Positions 33,120 to 41,607 of a stretch of DNA of 46,154 nucleotides are shown one piece after another. The notes below the pieces were generated by a model. The model ran no database searches, had not been told where the DNA came from, and saw only the letters and a program-made list of their open reading frames with translations. The stretch comes from Bacteroidales bacterium (lineage in GTDB: Bacteria; Bacteroidota; Bacteroidia; Bacteroidales; F082). Location: assembly GCA_017460915.1 (NCBI GenBank), contig JAFUAA010000019.1, forward strand, positions 1 to 46,154. Reading direction: 5' to 3'. Position 1 is the stretch's first letter; the number at the start of each line of letters is the position of its first letter. The translations under genes and the position numbers were made by a program.

Positions 33120-34418
33120 ATGACTAAACGTCTTAATATTTTGGTTCTGTTGCTTGTGCTGGCCTTGGGCAGCATCGCGCAGGAGCGCCATTCTTACCAA
33201 TTTTCGTTGGGGGATTGCCTGAAGTTTGCCTTCGCCAATAGTTATGATCGTCAGTCGATGGAACTCACTTCGGAAAGCCTGGAGACCACCTACGAGCAGT
33301 CGAAACAACAACGTCTGCCCAATTTGAGTGCTTCGTTTGGCGAGAGCTTCTCGAACAAGGCCAATGGTTGGGGCGTTTCGGGTAACGTGGGAGTGGGATC
33401 ATCGATAACGATTTACCAAGGCGGCAACATCAGCAACACCATCGAGCAAAACCGCCTCAACGTGGAAAAAAACAAGGTGCGGCTTGAACAGTACGACAAC
33501 CAGTTGACCACCCAAATCCTGCAAAGTTTTCTCACCATCCTCGGTAATCAGGAGCTGCTGAAATACCAACTTGAAGTGCTCAATACCAGCCGCGAGCAAC
33601 TGAAACAGGGGCAGGTGAAGCATATGGTAGGCACTATCCTCGAAAGCGATTTGCTGCTGCTTGAGGCTCAATACTATAGTGATTCCAACAACGTGGTTGA
33701 CACGCGCATCAGCATTGAGAATGACCTACTCGACCTTAAGGTGCTGCTCTCCATGGAGCCGACAGACGATTTGGCTCTCGTCTCTCCCAATACCGACAAC
33801 CTTGATGGCCTGCGGGAAACGTTGCCCTCTGAAGAGGAGGCCATCAGCCTGGCGATGGAATACCTGCCCGACTTGCGCTTGGGCGATTATGACATCCGCC
33901 TCGCCGAAAAGAGCGTCGATTTGGCCCGTGGCAACTATTTTCCGTCCATATCGGCCAATGCCAACGTAGGCATGGGCGTACTTTCTTTTGATAGCGAAGG
34001 CAACCAGCAATGGTACGGCAAGCCCTCCGAGTCGGTGGGCGTTTCGATGAGCGTTCCCATCTATAGCCGAGGCTCCACAAAGGCTAACGTCAAGAAGAGC
34101 CGTATTGCGTTGCAGCAAGCCCAACTCGACTACGAACAGTCTCAACTGACGGTTCGTCAGATGGTGGTGCAGGCCTATCGCAATGTCATTTCTGCCTTCA
34201 ATGCCTACAAGGTCTCTCAGGTGCGGGAAAATGCCTATGGCAAGAGTTTTAATGCGTATAATATTCAGTATCAGCATGGTAGTATTACAACGGTGGAGCT
34301 GCTTCAGCAACAGAATAACTATTTGAATGCCCTCAACACCTACCTACAAAACAAATATTCCTTGGTGATGAAGCGCAAAATCTTAGACATTTATATGGGC
34401 AAACAAATTGAGTTATAG
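33120..34418 (+). CDS. TolC-like outer-membrane efflux protein
   Basis: A 432-residue protein with signal peptide (ending LGSIAQ) and two repeated TolC halves of long helices and strands. Conserved-type segments include FSLGDCLKFAFANS at the start and AQLDYEQSQLTVRQMVVQAYRNVISAFNAY and YQHGSITTVELLQQQNNYLNA near the end. It forms the outer-membrane tunnel for the adjacent MacA-MacB pump. First gene of a six-gene operon. Confidence 0.88.
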   Translation: MTKRLNILVLLLVLALGSIAQERHSYQFSLGDCLKFAFANSYDRQSMELTSESLETTYEQSKQQRLPNLSASFGESFSNKANGWGVSGNVGVGSSITIYQGGNISNTIEQNRLNVEKNKVRLEQYDNQLTTQILQSFLTILGNQELLKYQLEVLNTSREQLKQGQVKHMVGTILESDLLLLEAQYYSDSNNVVDTRISIENDLLDLKVLLSMEPTDDLALVSPNTDNLDGLRETLPSEEEAISLAMEYLPDLRLGDYDIRLAEKSVDLARGNYFPSISANANVGMGVLSFDSEGNQQWYGKPSESVGVSMSVPIYSRGSTKANVKKSRIALQQAQLDYEQSQLTVRQMVVQAYRNVISAFNAYKVSQVRENAYGKSFNAYNIQYQHGSITTVELLQQQNNYLNALNTYLQNKYSLVMKRKILDIYMGKQIEL

Positions 34419-34479
34419 CCGTAGGACTGTCACACCGTGGCAGCCGAATCTTAAATATTGAGTTTTGAATCCAACAGAT

Positions 34480-35730
34480 ATGAAAAAGAAAAGAAGAATA
34501 TGGCTGATGGTCCTGGGTGTCGTCGTGGTGGCATTCGCCATCCTGATGATTGTTAGAGTGACAAAATCAGCGAACAAGGAATTGGTCATCCGCACCCATG
34601 TGGTGGGAGAGTATACCGTGGAAAACACCGTCACAGCTACGGGTACCATCGAGCCTGTGGAAACCGTCGAAGTGGGTACACAGGTGTCGGGCAAGGTGGA
34701 AAAGATTTATGTGGATTTCAACGACGTCGTCAAGAAAGGCCAGCTGATGGCCGAACTCGACAAGCAAACCCTCAACCAAAGCCTGAGTCGAGCCAAGGCC
34801 AGTTTGACCTCGGCAGAGAGCCAGTTGAACTATGCCAAGTTGACCTACGAGCGTACCCAGCAACTTTATGAAGCCAATGCAGCCACGTTGGCAGCCTACC
34901 AAGACGCCCAAAACACCTACACGCAGGCGCAGATGAACAAGAAAAACGCCCAGGCCTCTTACGACCAAGCTCGTGTGGACTTGGGCTATGCCGAAATCTA
35001 TTCGCCCATCGACGGCATCGTGCTCGACCGCGCTGTGGAGGTGGGTCAAACCGTGGCCGCCTCGTTCAGCACACCTACCTTGTTCACCTTGGCCAACGAC
35101 TTGACCAAGATGCAGGTGGAAGCCGACGTCGACGAGGCCGACATCGGGCAGGTGAAAGAGGGGCAGAAGGTGACCTTCACCGTTGATGCCTACATGGACG
35201 ACGTTTTCGACGGCACCGTGAACCAAATCCGAATGAAACCTACCACGACGAGCAACGTGGTGACCTACACCGTCATCATCGATGCGCCCAACCCCGACCA
35301 GAAGCTTTTCCCTGGCATGACCGCCAGCGTGACTATCGTCACGGAGGAGCAGACGGGTTTGGCCGTGCCTGCCGAAGCTTTCAACTTCACGCCCGACGAA
35401 CAAGTGCTGAAGGCTTTGCGCAAGCCTGAACCTCCCCAAGGCGGGAAGCCTGAAGGCGAGCATCCCTCAAGAGAAGAAGGCGAAGCCGTGGCTTCGAGCC
35501 GCTCGATGGTGTGGCTGAAGAATGGCGACCAAATGATGCCGCGTCCCGTCAAGACGGGTATGAGCGACGGTGCATACAAGATTATCGAACAAGGAGTGCA
35601 GGCTGGCGACTCGGTGGTGCTTTCGGCCCAGTTTGTCGTGAAGGAAAAAGCCAAGAAGACGGGCGAGAATCCCTTCATGCCAGGTCCTCCCGGAAGAAAC
35701 CGTAACAACAGTAGCCAGCAGAAGAAATAA
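34480..35730 (+). CDS. MacA-like periplasmic adaptor (RND/ABC membrane-fusion protein)
   Basis: 416 residues from the ATG at 34480 (an in-frame TTG at 34465 is less likely). An N-terminal transmembrane anchor (about 7-28) is followed by VTATGTIEPVETVEVGTQVSG (lipoyl half), a coiled-coil hairpin (about 90-160), the second lipoyl half (LGYAEIYSPIDGIVLDRAVE), then barrel and membrane-proximal domains. The tail is rich in P, G, N and S. It links the MacB-like permease to the TolC-like channel. Confidence 0.88.
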   Translation: MKKKRRIWLMVLGVVVVAFAILMIVRVTKSANKELVIRTHVVGEYTVENTVTATGTIEPVETVEVGTQVSGKVEKIYVDFNDVVKKGQLMAELDKQTLNQSLSRAKASLTSAESQLNYAKLTYERTQQLYEANAATLAAYQDAQNTYTQAQMNKKNAQASYDQARVDLGYAEIYSPIDGIVLDRAVEVGQTVAASFSTPTLFTLANDLTKMQVEADVDEADIGQVKEGQKVTFTVDAYMDDVFDGTVNQIRMKPTTTSNVVTYTVIIDAPNPDQKLFPGMTASVTIVTEEQTGLAVPAEAFNFTPDEQVLKALRKPEPPQGGKPEGEHPSREEGEAVASSRSMVWLKNGDQMMPRPVKTGMSDGAYKIIEQGVQAGDSVVLSAQFVVKEKAKKTGENPFMPGPPGRNRNNSSQQKK

Positions 35731-35742
35731 AGCGTTTCCGTC

Positions 35743-36492
35743 ATGGGTGAGAAGAATTCTATCATTAAGGTCGAGAACCTCAAACGGACGTTTGTCGTCG
35801 GCAGTGAAGAGGTGCACGCACTGAAAGGCGTCTCGTTCGACATCTTCCAGGGCGAGTTCGTGAGCATCATGGGCTCGTCGGGCAGCGGCAAGTCGACTTT
35901 GCTGAACATCCTCGGTTGCCTCGACCAACCCACCTCGGGTGAGTATCTCATTGATGGCATCTCCGTGCGCGAACGCACGAAGAACGAGCTGTCGGACATC
36001 CGTAACCGCAAGATTGGTTTCGTGTTCCAGTCCTACAACCTTTTGCCGCGCACTTCGGCCTTGGAGAATGTGGAATTGCCTTTGGTTTACAACCCTGACG
36101 TGTCGCATCGTGAACGTCACGAAAAGGCGCAACACGCCTTGGAACTCGTCGGATTGAAAGACCGCATGGGGCACATGCCCAACCAACTCTCAGGCGGCCA
36201 GCAGCAGCGTGTGGCCATTGCCCGCGCCTTGGTCAACGACCCTGTGATTGTTTTGGCCGACGAAGCCACGGGTAACCTCGACACACGCACTTCTTACGAA
36301 ATCATGAGCCTTTTCCAAAGCCTGCACGAGCAGGGGAAGACCATCGCTTTCGTTACGCACGAATCTGATATTGCAGTATTTACGAGCCGGACTGTTTTCC
36401 TCCGCGATGGTCACATCCTTCGTGACGAACCCGTGGAAACCAAATCGGCGGCCGAAGCCTTAGCCGCCCTGCCCGTTGATAACGACTACTAA
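35743..36492 (+). CDS. MacB-type ABC transporter ATPase
   Basis: A 249-residue ATPase: Walker [11 protein letters not shown]-loop [22 protein letters not shown], signature [15 protein letters not shown], Walker [14 protein letters not shown] and the H-loop FVTHESD. The LolD/MacB subgroup is shown by the [16 protein letters not shown] spacing. It is a separate gene from the permease, unlike the fused enterobacterial MacB. The permease frame overlaps or follows it closely. Confidence 0.92.
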   Translation: MGEKNSIIKVENLKRTFVVGSEEVHALKGVSFDIFQGEFVSIMGSSGSGKSTLLNILGCLDQPTSGEYLIDGISVRERTKNELSDIRNRKIGFVFQSYNLLPRTSALENVELPLVYNPDVSHRERHEKAQHALELVGLKDRMGHMPNQLSGGQQQRVAIARALVNDPVIVLADEATGNLDTRTSYEIMSLFQSLHEQGKTIAFVTHESDIAVFTSRTVFLRDGHILRDEPVETKSAAEALAALPVDNDY

Positions 36493-36517
36493 CCCAAACT
36501 TCAACCTCCTAAATATT

Positions 36518-37738
36518 GTGGACATACTGAACCTCATAAGAATATCAGCGAAGGCCCTGTTGCGCAACAAGACGCGCTCGGCCCTTTCCATGCTCGGCAT
36601 CGTGATTGGCATTGCCGCCGTCATCGCAGTGGTCAATTTGGGTGAAGGCCTGAAGCAAAGCACGGCCAACCAACTCTCCGACATGGGCACCAACCTCATC
36701 ATGGTGATGCGTGCCAATCAAAGGCGAGGCGGCGTGAGCATGGGCTCCAGCAGTGTGCAGTCGCTCAAGGTGCGCGACTGCGAACTGATTGAAAAAGGGG
36801 CAAAAAATGTCACGATGGTCAGCCCCGTGGTCAACAGCGCGGGACAGCTGGTGAACGGCTCCAAGAACTGGTCGGGCACGGTGTATGGCGGTTCGTCCGA
36901 CTATCTGGAAATCAGGAAATACGAAATCGCGACGGGTGTCAATTTTACCGATGAGGACGTGAAGAAATACGCCAAAGTCGGCTTGATTGGCCAAACCATC
37001 GTCAAAGAGCTGTTTGACGACGACGAGGATCCCATCGGCAAGACCATCCGCATCGGCAACATGCCTTTCAAGGTCATCGGGACGCTGAAGGAGAAAGGCC
37101 AGAACAGCATGGGCATGGACCAGGATGACCTCGTGGTGATGCCTTATTCGACGGTGCAGAAACGCATGTTGGGCGTCGACTATATCCAGCAGATTGTATG
37201 TTCGGCAGCTTCCGAGAATGTGGCCGAGGCTGCCGTGGCCGAGATAGAGAACATCCTTCGGGCTTCGCACAAGATTCCAGAGGGAGGCGAAGACGACTTC
37301 GACGTGCGCACCCAGCAGGAGATGCTCGAAATGATGACCTCAATGACGGGCATGATTACAACGGTTCTGGTGGCCATCGCCTTGATTTCGCTGCTCGTTG
37401 GTGTCATCGGCATCATGAACATCATGTACGTGACGGTGACCGAGCGCACCAAGGAAATCGGTTTGCGCATGTCGATCGGCGCGAAGAATGCCGCCATCTT
37501 GATGCAGTTCCTCACCGAGAGCATGATTTTGAGCCTCATTGGTGGCGTTTTGGGCTTGCTGTTGGGTTTGTTGCTGTCTTATATGGTTTCCATGGCCATG
37601 TCGTTGCCCTATGTTGTCAACGTGTTGTGGATGGTCATTTCGTTTGTCTCGTGCGCCATCTTGGGTCTCATCGCCGGATTCTTCCCCGCTTTGAAGGCTT
37701 CTCGCACCGATCCGATTAATGCTTTGAGATACGAATAA
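36518..37738 (+). CDS. MacB-type ABC transporter permease
   Basis: A 406-residue FtsX-like permease from the GTG at 36518 (an upstream TTG at 36476 overlaps the ATPase gene). TM1 lies in SALSMLGIVIGIAAVIAVV, a periplasmic MacB core domain (about 60-270) follows, then three C-terminal TM segments with the conserved ERTKEIGLRMSIGAK and the ending FPALKASRTDPINALRYE. It transmits ATPase motion to the adaptor and channel for export. The cargo is unknown (MacB classically handles macrolides, heme and peptides). Confidence 0.88.
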   Translation: MDILNLIRISAKALLRNKTRSALSMLGIVIGIAAVIAVVNLGEGLKQSTANQLSDMGTNLIMVMRANQRRGGVSMGSSSVQSLKVRDCELIEKGAKNVTMVSPVVNSAGQLVNGSKNWSGTVYGGSSDYLEIRKYEIATGVNFTDEDVKKYAKVGLIGQTIVKELFDDDEDPIGKTIRIGNMPFKVIGTLKEKGQNSMGMDQDDLVVMPYSTVQKRMLGVDYIQQIVCSAASENVAEAAVAEIENILRASHKIPEGGEDDFDVRTQQEMLEMMTSMTGMITTVLVAIALISLLVGVIGIMNIMYVTVTERTKEIGLRMSIGAKNAAILMQFLTESMILSLIGGVLGLLLGLLLSYMVSMAMSLPYVVNVLWMVISFVSCAILGLIAGFFPALKASRTDPINALRYE

Positions 37739-37750
37739 ATAAATGGAGAG

Positions 37751-38842
37751 ATGATGAACGCGAATAAGAGCACCGATGTCGACCAATACCTGTCAGTGAA
37801 GCGCATTGTGCTTCTCTCGTTCGCCATTACCGCTTCTTTCTATGTCCTTTGGACTTTTATCCATTATTTCGGTCGACCGAATTTTACCAATCCCGATCTG
37901 CCCAGTCCGCCAGGCTTGGGTGTTACCTTGTTGCTGAACATCCCGCTCACGTTCATCCTTGTTTTCGTCGTGTTTCTTTACAACCGCAAAATCATGTCCG
38001 TCCGGTTCAAATGGCAGCGTGACGAAGTGGTTGCGATTGTCTTGGGCTCGTTTCTTATTGCTTTGGTCATGAGTAGTTTGATTACCATTTTGCAGTTGAA
38101 GATATGGCCCAATCCTCCAGGCCCGCCCAAAACCACTTTCAATCGGGTGATGCATGGCTGGCTAGGCGATTTGCCGTTGATGGCCATGGCCCTGCTGACG
38201 AGCTATCTGTTGCGCTCGCTCTATCAGGAAAAGACCGTCGCCGTTGAGAACGCGTCGTTGCGGGCCGAGAACATCAGGACGCGCTACGAGGCCTTGAAGA
38301 ACCAGATCGACCCTCATTTCCTTTTCAATTCGTTGAATACCCTGAAGACCCTTATTGGCGATGACGCCCAAAAAGCCGAGGATTTTGTGCAGCAGCTTTC
38401 GTCGGTGTTGCGTTACACCTTGCAGAACAAGGAAGTCGCCACCCTTGCCGAGGAGATTGACTGCGTGAGGGCTTATTGCATCATGATGAAGATACGCTAT
38501 GGCGACAATCTGGTATTTGACCATCATATCGACCACGGGCGTTACGACCATTATCTGGTTTTGCCGCTTTCCGTACAGGGATTGATGGAGAACGCCATCA
38601 AGCACAATGTCATCTCGTCGAAGCTGCCATTGACGGTCAGCGTTTCCACAGATGACGACAACCGCTTGATTATCATTAATAAAATACAGCCGAAAATCGA
38701 GAAGGAAGAAGGAAGCGGCATCGGATTGGCCAATCTTTTGGAACGTTATCGCCTGAAATGGAACGAAAATGTGGAAATTTTTGACGACGGAATGATTTTT
38801 AAAGTAACTTTGCCACTCAAAGAAAACGAAAATAAACAATGA
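37751..38842 (+). CDS. LytS/YehU-type sensor histidine kinase
   Basis: A 363-residue membrane kinase: four hydrophobic segments (about 18-40, 52-75, 92-118, 138-160) with little periplasmic sequence, then a coiled coil. The His_kinase domain has the phospho-acceptor in NQIDPHFLFNSLNTL (His about 180), and a HATPase_c domain follows with QGLMENAIKHNV and GSGIGLANLLERY. Its stop overlaps the regulator gene (ATGA). It probably senses a change in the membrane and controls the same operon. Confidence 0.9.
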   Translation: MMNANKSTDVDQYLSVKRIVLLSFAITASFYVLWTFIHYFGRPNFTNPDLPSPPGLGVTLLLNIPLTFILVFVVFLYNRKIMSVRFKWQRDEVVAIVLGSFLIALVMSSLITILQLKIWPNPPGPPKTTFNRVMHGWLGDLPLMAMALLTSYLLRSLYQEKTVAVENASLRAENIRTRYEALKNQIDPHFLFNSLNTLKTLIGDDAQKAEDFVQQLSSVLRYTLQNKEVATLAEEIDCVRAYCIMMKIRYGDNLVFDHHIDHGRYDHYLVLPLSVQGLMENAIKHNVISSKLPLTVSVSTDDDNRLIIINKIQPKIEKEEGSGIGLANLLERYRLKWNENVEIFDDGMIFKVTLPLKENENKQ

Positions 38843-39594
38843 AAGTACTGATTATTGAAGACGAGGTTTTGGCCGCGAAGGCCTTGAAGAAACTGCTGAA
38901 GGAAGTTGAACCCGAGGTCGAGGTCATGGCCGTCCTTGAGACCATCGAGGAAACCGTGGAATGGTTGGGAAAACACTCCACGCCCGACCTTGTGTTTATG
39001 GACATCCATTTGGCTGACGGCTCTTCGTTCACCATTTTCGATCAGGTCAACATTACGTGTCCTGTCATATTCACCACGGCTTACGACGAGTATGCCCTCA
39101 AGGCGTTTGAGGTGAACAGCATCGACTATCTGCTGAAGCCTATCACCAAGGAAGCCTTGCAACACGCCATGAAGAAGTATCACAACCTGGTGGACAAGCA
39201 ATTCGATTCCCGGAAGTTGGATGCTTTGCTAACCCAATTGGGGGCAAGGAAGAAATTCAAGAACTGCTTCCTGCTGCCCGAACGCGACAAGTTGGTGCCG
39301 CTGCCCGTGAGCAACATAGCCTATGTCTATATCGACACCAAGACGGTAAAAATCGTGTCGCTCGAGCTGAAGACCTATTATATCAGCCAGACCTTGGACG
39401 ACCTGATGGCCCAGCTCGACCCGTCGGTGTTTTTCCGCGCCAACCGTCAGTTCATCATCTCGCGGCAGGCCGTCAAAGACGTTTCGGTGTGGTTTGGCAA
39501 TAAGTTGGCCATCAATCTCATCGTCGAGACACTGGAGAAGATCATCGTCAGCAAGGCCCGTGTGGCCGAGTTCAAGCACTGGTTTTCGAACTGA
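38839..39594 (+). CDS. LytTR-family response regulator
   Basis: A 251-residue regulator: receiver domain (1-120) with IIEDE, phospho-acceptor Asp in LVFMDIHLADG (about residue 54), the TAYDEYALKAF switch and the DYLLKPI lysine. A LytTR DNA-binding domain follows (about 150-250) with VYIDTKTVKIVSLELKTYYISQTLDDL and FFRANRQFIISRQAV. Partner of the upstream kinase; probable regulator of the TolC-MacAB genes in the same operon. Confidence 0.93.
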   Translation: MKVLIIEDEVLAAKALKKLLKEVEPEVEVMAVLETIEETVEWLGKHSTPDLVFMDIHLADGSSFTIFDQVNITCPVIFTTAYDEYALKAFEVNSIDYLLKPITKEALQHAMKKYHNLVDKQFDSRKLDALLTQLGARKKFKNCFLLPERDKLVPLPVSNIAYVYIDTKTVKIVSLELKTYYISQTLDDLMAQLDPSVFFRANRQFIISRQAVKDVSVWFGNKLAINLIVETLEKIIVSKARVAEFKHWFSN

Positions 39595-39689
39595 GGCAGA
39601 CTGTGACGGGCCGAAACGGTTGCTTTGTGTATCTTGTAAGCACTTGATACAATGCTTTTTAAGTAATGTGACGAAAAAAGTTGATAAAA

Positions 39690-39723
39690 TTTGTCCATCG
39701 TATTGAAAAAGTGTGTACTTTTG
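39690..39723 (+). promoter_or_regulatory. Promoter for tRNA-Lys
   Basis: TTTG (39690-39693), 22 nt, TACTTTTG (39716-39723), 15 nt before the tRNA 5' end. Confidence 0.6.
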
Positions 39724-39738
39724 CACCCACAAAACGAT

Positions 39739-39811
39739 GCTTCCGTAGCTCAGTTGGTAGAGCACCTGACTCTTAATCAGGGTGTCCAGGGTTCGACCCC
39801 CTGCGGGAGTA
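39739..39811 (+). tRNA. tRNA-Lys(CUU)
   Basis: A 73-nt cloverleaf: acceptor GCTTCCG / CGGGAGT (with G-U pairs at two positions), D arm GTAGCTCAGTTGGTAGAGC, anticodon arm CCTGA-CTCTTAA-TCAGG with anticodon CTT, T arm CCAGG-GTTCGAC-CCCTG, discriminator A. CCA is not encoded. It has its own promoter and terminator. Confidence 0.95.
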
Positions 39812-39821
39812 CGACAATTCC

Positions 39822-39862
39822 AAATCCCTAACTCTGAAAAATCAACGAGTTAGGGATTTTTC
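39822..39862 (+). terminator. Terminator after tRNA-Lys
   Basis: TCCCTAACTC (39825-39834) pairs with GAGTTAGGGA (39847-39856), then TTTTTCTTT. Confidence 0.9.
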
Positions 39863-40018
39863 TTTCCCCAAAGTCCTCCTCCCGTGTCAACCACGTGTCA
39901 ACCGAATTTTCAGAATTCGACTTCCTTGAAGTTCTTGTCTCGTTTATTGAACAACAAGAAAATCGGCAAGCTTGCTCTGCGAGTCAAAAGTGAGTATTAA
40001 CATCAAACGCCATCCATC
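39863..40018. other. Non-coding stretch with small-gene remnants beside tRNA-Lys
   Basis: No complete gene. On the reverse strand two short overlapping open frames end here: one from an ATG at 40003 (19 codons to 39944) and another that ends ...LFNKRDKNFKEVEF before a stop near 39914. Neither has a recognisable family. The position beside a tRNA makes an integration-site remnant possible, but no flanking duplicate of the tRNA end is seen. Confidence 0.3.
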
Positions 40019-40117
40019 TCACTTATCCAAACCCCTGTCTGGAAACATCGAGTCAAACAGTCGCATCCGCCTGTAAAACTCCTCGTCCATGGCCGTCGTA
40101 TCGATTGGAGCCAGCAT
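40019..40117 (-). CDS. 32-residue open frame, in frame after the adaptor's TAG stop
   Basis: From ATG 40117 it encodes an acidic/basic peptide with DEEFYRRMRLFDSMFPDRGL. It lies in the same frame as the upstream adaptor gene, whose TAG at 40157-40159 separates them. The frame between the TAG and this ATG is also open and protein-like (FFQTFSQTEIHM), so it could be the tail of an adaptor gene broken by a nonsense change, or a remnant of another gene. Family not recognised. Confidence 0.3.
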   Translation of the reverse strand: MLAPIDTTAMDEEFYRRMRLFDSMFPDRGLDK

Positions 40118-40156
40118 GTGTATTTCCGTCTGTGAGAAGGTTTGGAAGAATTCGCT

Positions 40157-40648
40157 CTACGAAGAGCCCTTTTTCTTTCCGATTATTGTCCTTCGCCTCC
40201 CCGTCAACACCTCAAACCAACTCTTCTCCGTAACCACCGCCCTCGCTTCCAACTCATCCCCTATGGTTATCTCGTCATTATCGCTTGTCCTGATTCTCAC
40301 CTCGTATTTTCCGTTGACTCGTTTTTCCGAAACAACAACGACTTCCCCTTCGACCGACTCGCCCATCACCACAATGGAAACAGGCATTCCCTCTTTTAGC
40401 AATCCTGCTTGTTTCGCTTCCATGGTCGCCACACCCTCCATCTTGGATTGTGCTGGGTCGAACCTCACGCCAAAGCTCACCGTTTCCTTATAAGGGATCA
40501 GCATCGAGACCACCAAAATGGCCGTCAGCACCAACCCGATGACGGCAATGCCGTAACGATCCACAGCTGGCGGTATCTTGCCCACAATGCTCCTAACCTT
40601 TTCGCTTCGCAACTCTATGTTTCTTTCTTCTGCCACAATATCATTCAA
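40157..40648 (-). CDS. Short HlyD-like adaptor protein of the C39 exporter operon
   Basis: A 163-residue protein that starts (TTG, overlapping the ATPase stop as TTGA) with NIELRSEKVRSIVGKIPP, a cytoplasmic lead typical of Bacteroidetes bacteriocin-type HlyD adaptors. A single transmembrane segment follows (about 32-52). The remaining 110 residues are one small beta domain (VRFDPAQSKMEGVATMEAKQAGLLKEG; VEGEVVVVSEKRVNGKYEVRIR) without the coiled-coil hairpin or lipoyl halves of full HlyD proteins of about 400 residues. It may be a genuine mini-adaptor or a gene with an internal deletion. Confidence 0.6.
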   Translation of the reverse strand: MNDIVAEERNIELRSEKVRSIVGKIPPAVDRYGIAVIGLVLTAILVVSMLIPYKETVSFGVRFDPAQSKMEGVATMEAKQAGLLKEGMPVSIVVMGESVEGEVVVVSEKRVNGKYEVRIRTSDNDEITIGDELEARAVVTEKSWFEVLTGRRRTIIGKKKGSS

Positions 40649-41607
40649 TTACCAAGTTCCAACTGGTTTCTCACCAATTCAAAATACCTTCCTTTCAGTG
40701 CCGTCAACTCGGCATGGATGCCTTGCTCGACAATTTTTCCATGCTCCAGCACAACAATGTTGTCGGCATTCTTAACCGTACTCAGCCGATGCGCCACAAT
40801 CACCACCGTCTTTCCTTTGTAGAACTCATTCAAGTTCTCCACAATGGCCCGTTCGTTGTTCGCATCAAGGGCGTTGGTGGCCTCGTCAAAGAACAGGAAT
40901 TGCGGATTCTTATACACCGCTCGGGCAATCAATATCCGCTGCCGTTGCCCTTGGCTAAGGCTTTGCCCGTCCTGTCCTATCATGGTATTGTAACCCAATG
41001 GCAACGATTCCACATAGTCGGCGATGTTGGCGATACGGGCGGCATGGCGCAAACGCTCCATGTCAATCTCATCATCCGTAACGGCGATGTTACGGGCGAT
41101 GCTGTCCGAAAACACATAGCCGTCCTGCATCACGGCACCACAGACGCTTCGCCACCATACGAGATTGAACCGTTCCATGTGCTCGCCGCCAACTGTGATT
41201 TGTCCCTCATTAGGGGAATAATAACCCAAAAGCAACTTGACCAAGGTCGTCTTCCCGCTGCCGCTTGCCCCTACGATGGCTGTCACCTTGCCTTGGGGAA
41301 TCTTCAGGCTGATGCCGCCCAATACATAATTGGGCAAAGCCCCGTCGTATTTGAAGCATAGGTTCTCTATAGTGATATCGTTATTCGCAATAGTGCTGAC
41401 CGTCCTGTTTTCATTCTCTTCGTTCTTCCTCGTGTGGATTTCGTTCATGCGCTCCAAAGCGATACCGACGTCTTGCCATTGATATACGAATCCCACCAAC
41501 TGCTCCACGGGACTGTTGAGCTGCCCGATGATGTACTGCACAGCCAGCATCATGCCCAAGGTCATCTCACCATGGATGACGGCGGCGGCGGCCAACACCG
41601 TGGTCAC
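40645..41607 (-). CDS. C39-type peptide exporter, C-terminal part (last TM segments and ATPase)
   Basis: This frame holds the last membrane segments (EMTLGMMLAVQYIIGQL) and a full nucleotide-binding domain: Walker A GASGSGKTTLV, signature LSQGQRQRILIARAV, Walker B FLFFDEATNALD, H-loop VAHRLSTV. A complete exporter of this kind is about 720-730 residues in one chain. Here the first 409 residues are in another frame, which stops at TGA 41606-41604, overlapping a possible GTG restart (GTGA). Continuity across the join (NELKNI/L-TTVLAAAAVIHGEMTLG) shows that one base is missing or the gene is truly split. Confidence 0.8.
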   Translation of the reverse strand: MTTVLAAAAVIHGEMTLGMMLAVQYIIGQLNSPVEQLVGFVYQWQDVGIALERMNEIHTRKNEENENRTVSTIANNDITIENLCFKYDGALPNYVLGGISLKIPQGKVTAIVGASGSGKTTLVKLLLGYYSPNEGQITVGGEHMERFNLVWWRSVCGAVMQDGYVFSDSIARNIAVTDDEIDMERLRHAARIANIADYVESLPLGYNTMIGQDGQSLSQGQRQRILIARAVYKNPQFLFFDEATNALDANNERAIVENLNEFYKGKTVVIVAHRLSTVKNADNIVVLEHGKIVEQGIHAELTALKGRYFELVRNQLELGN

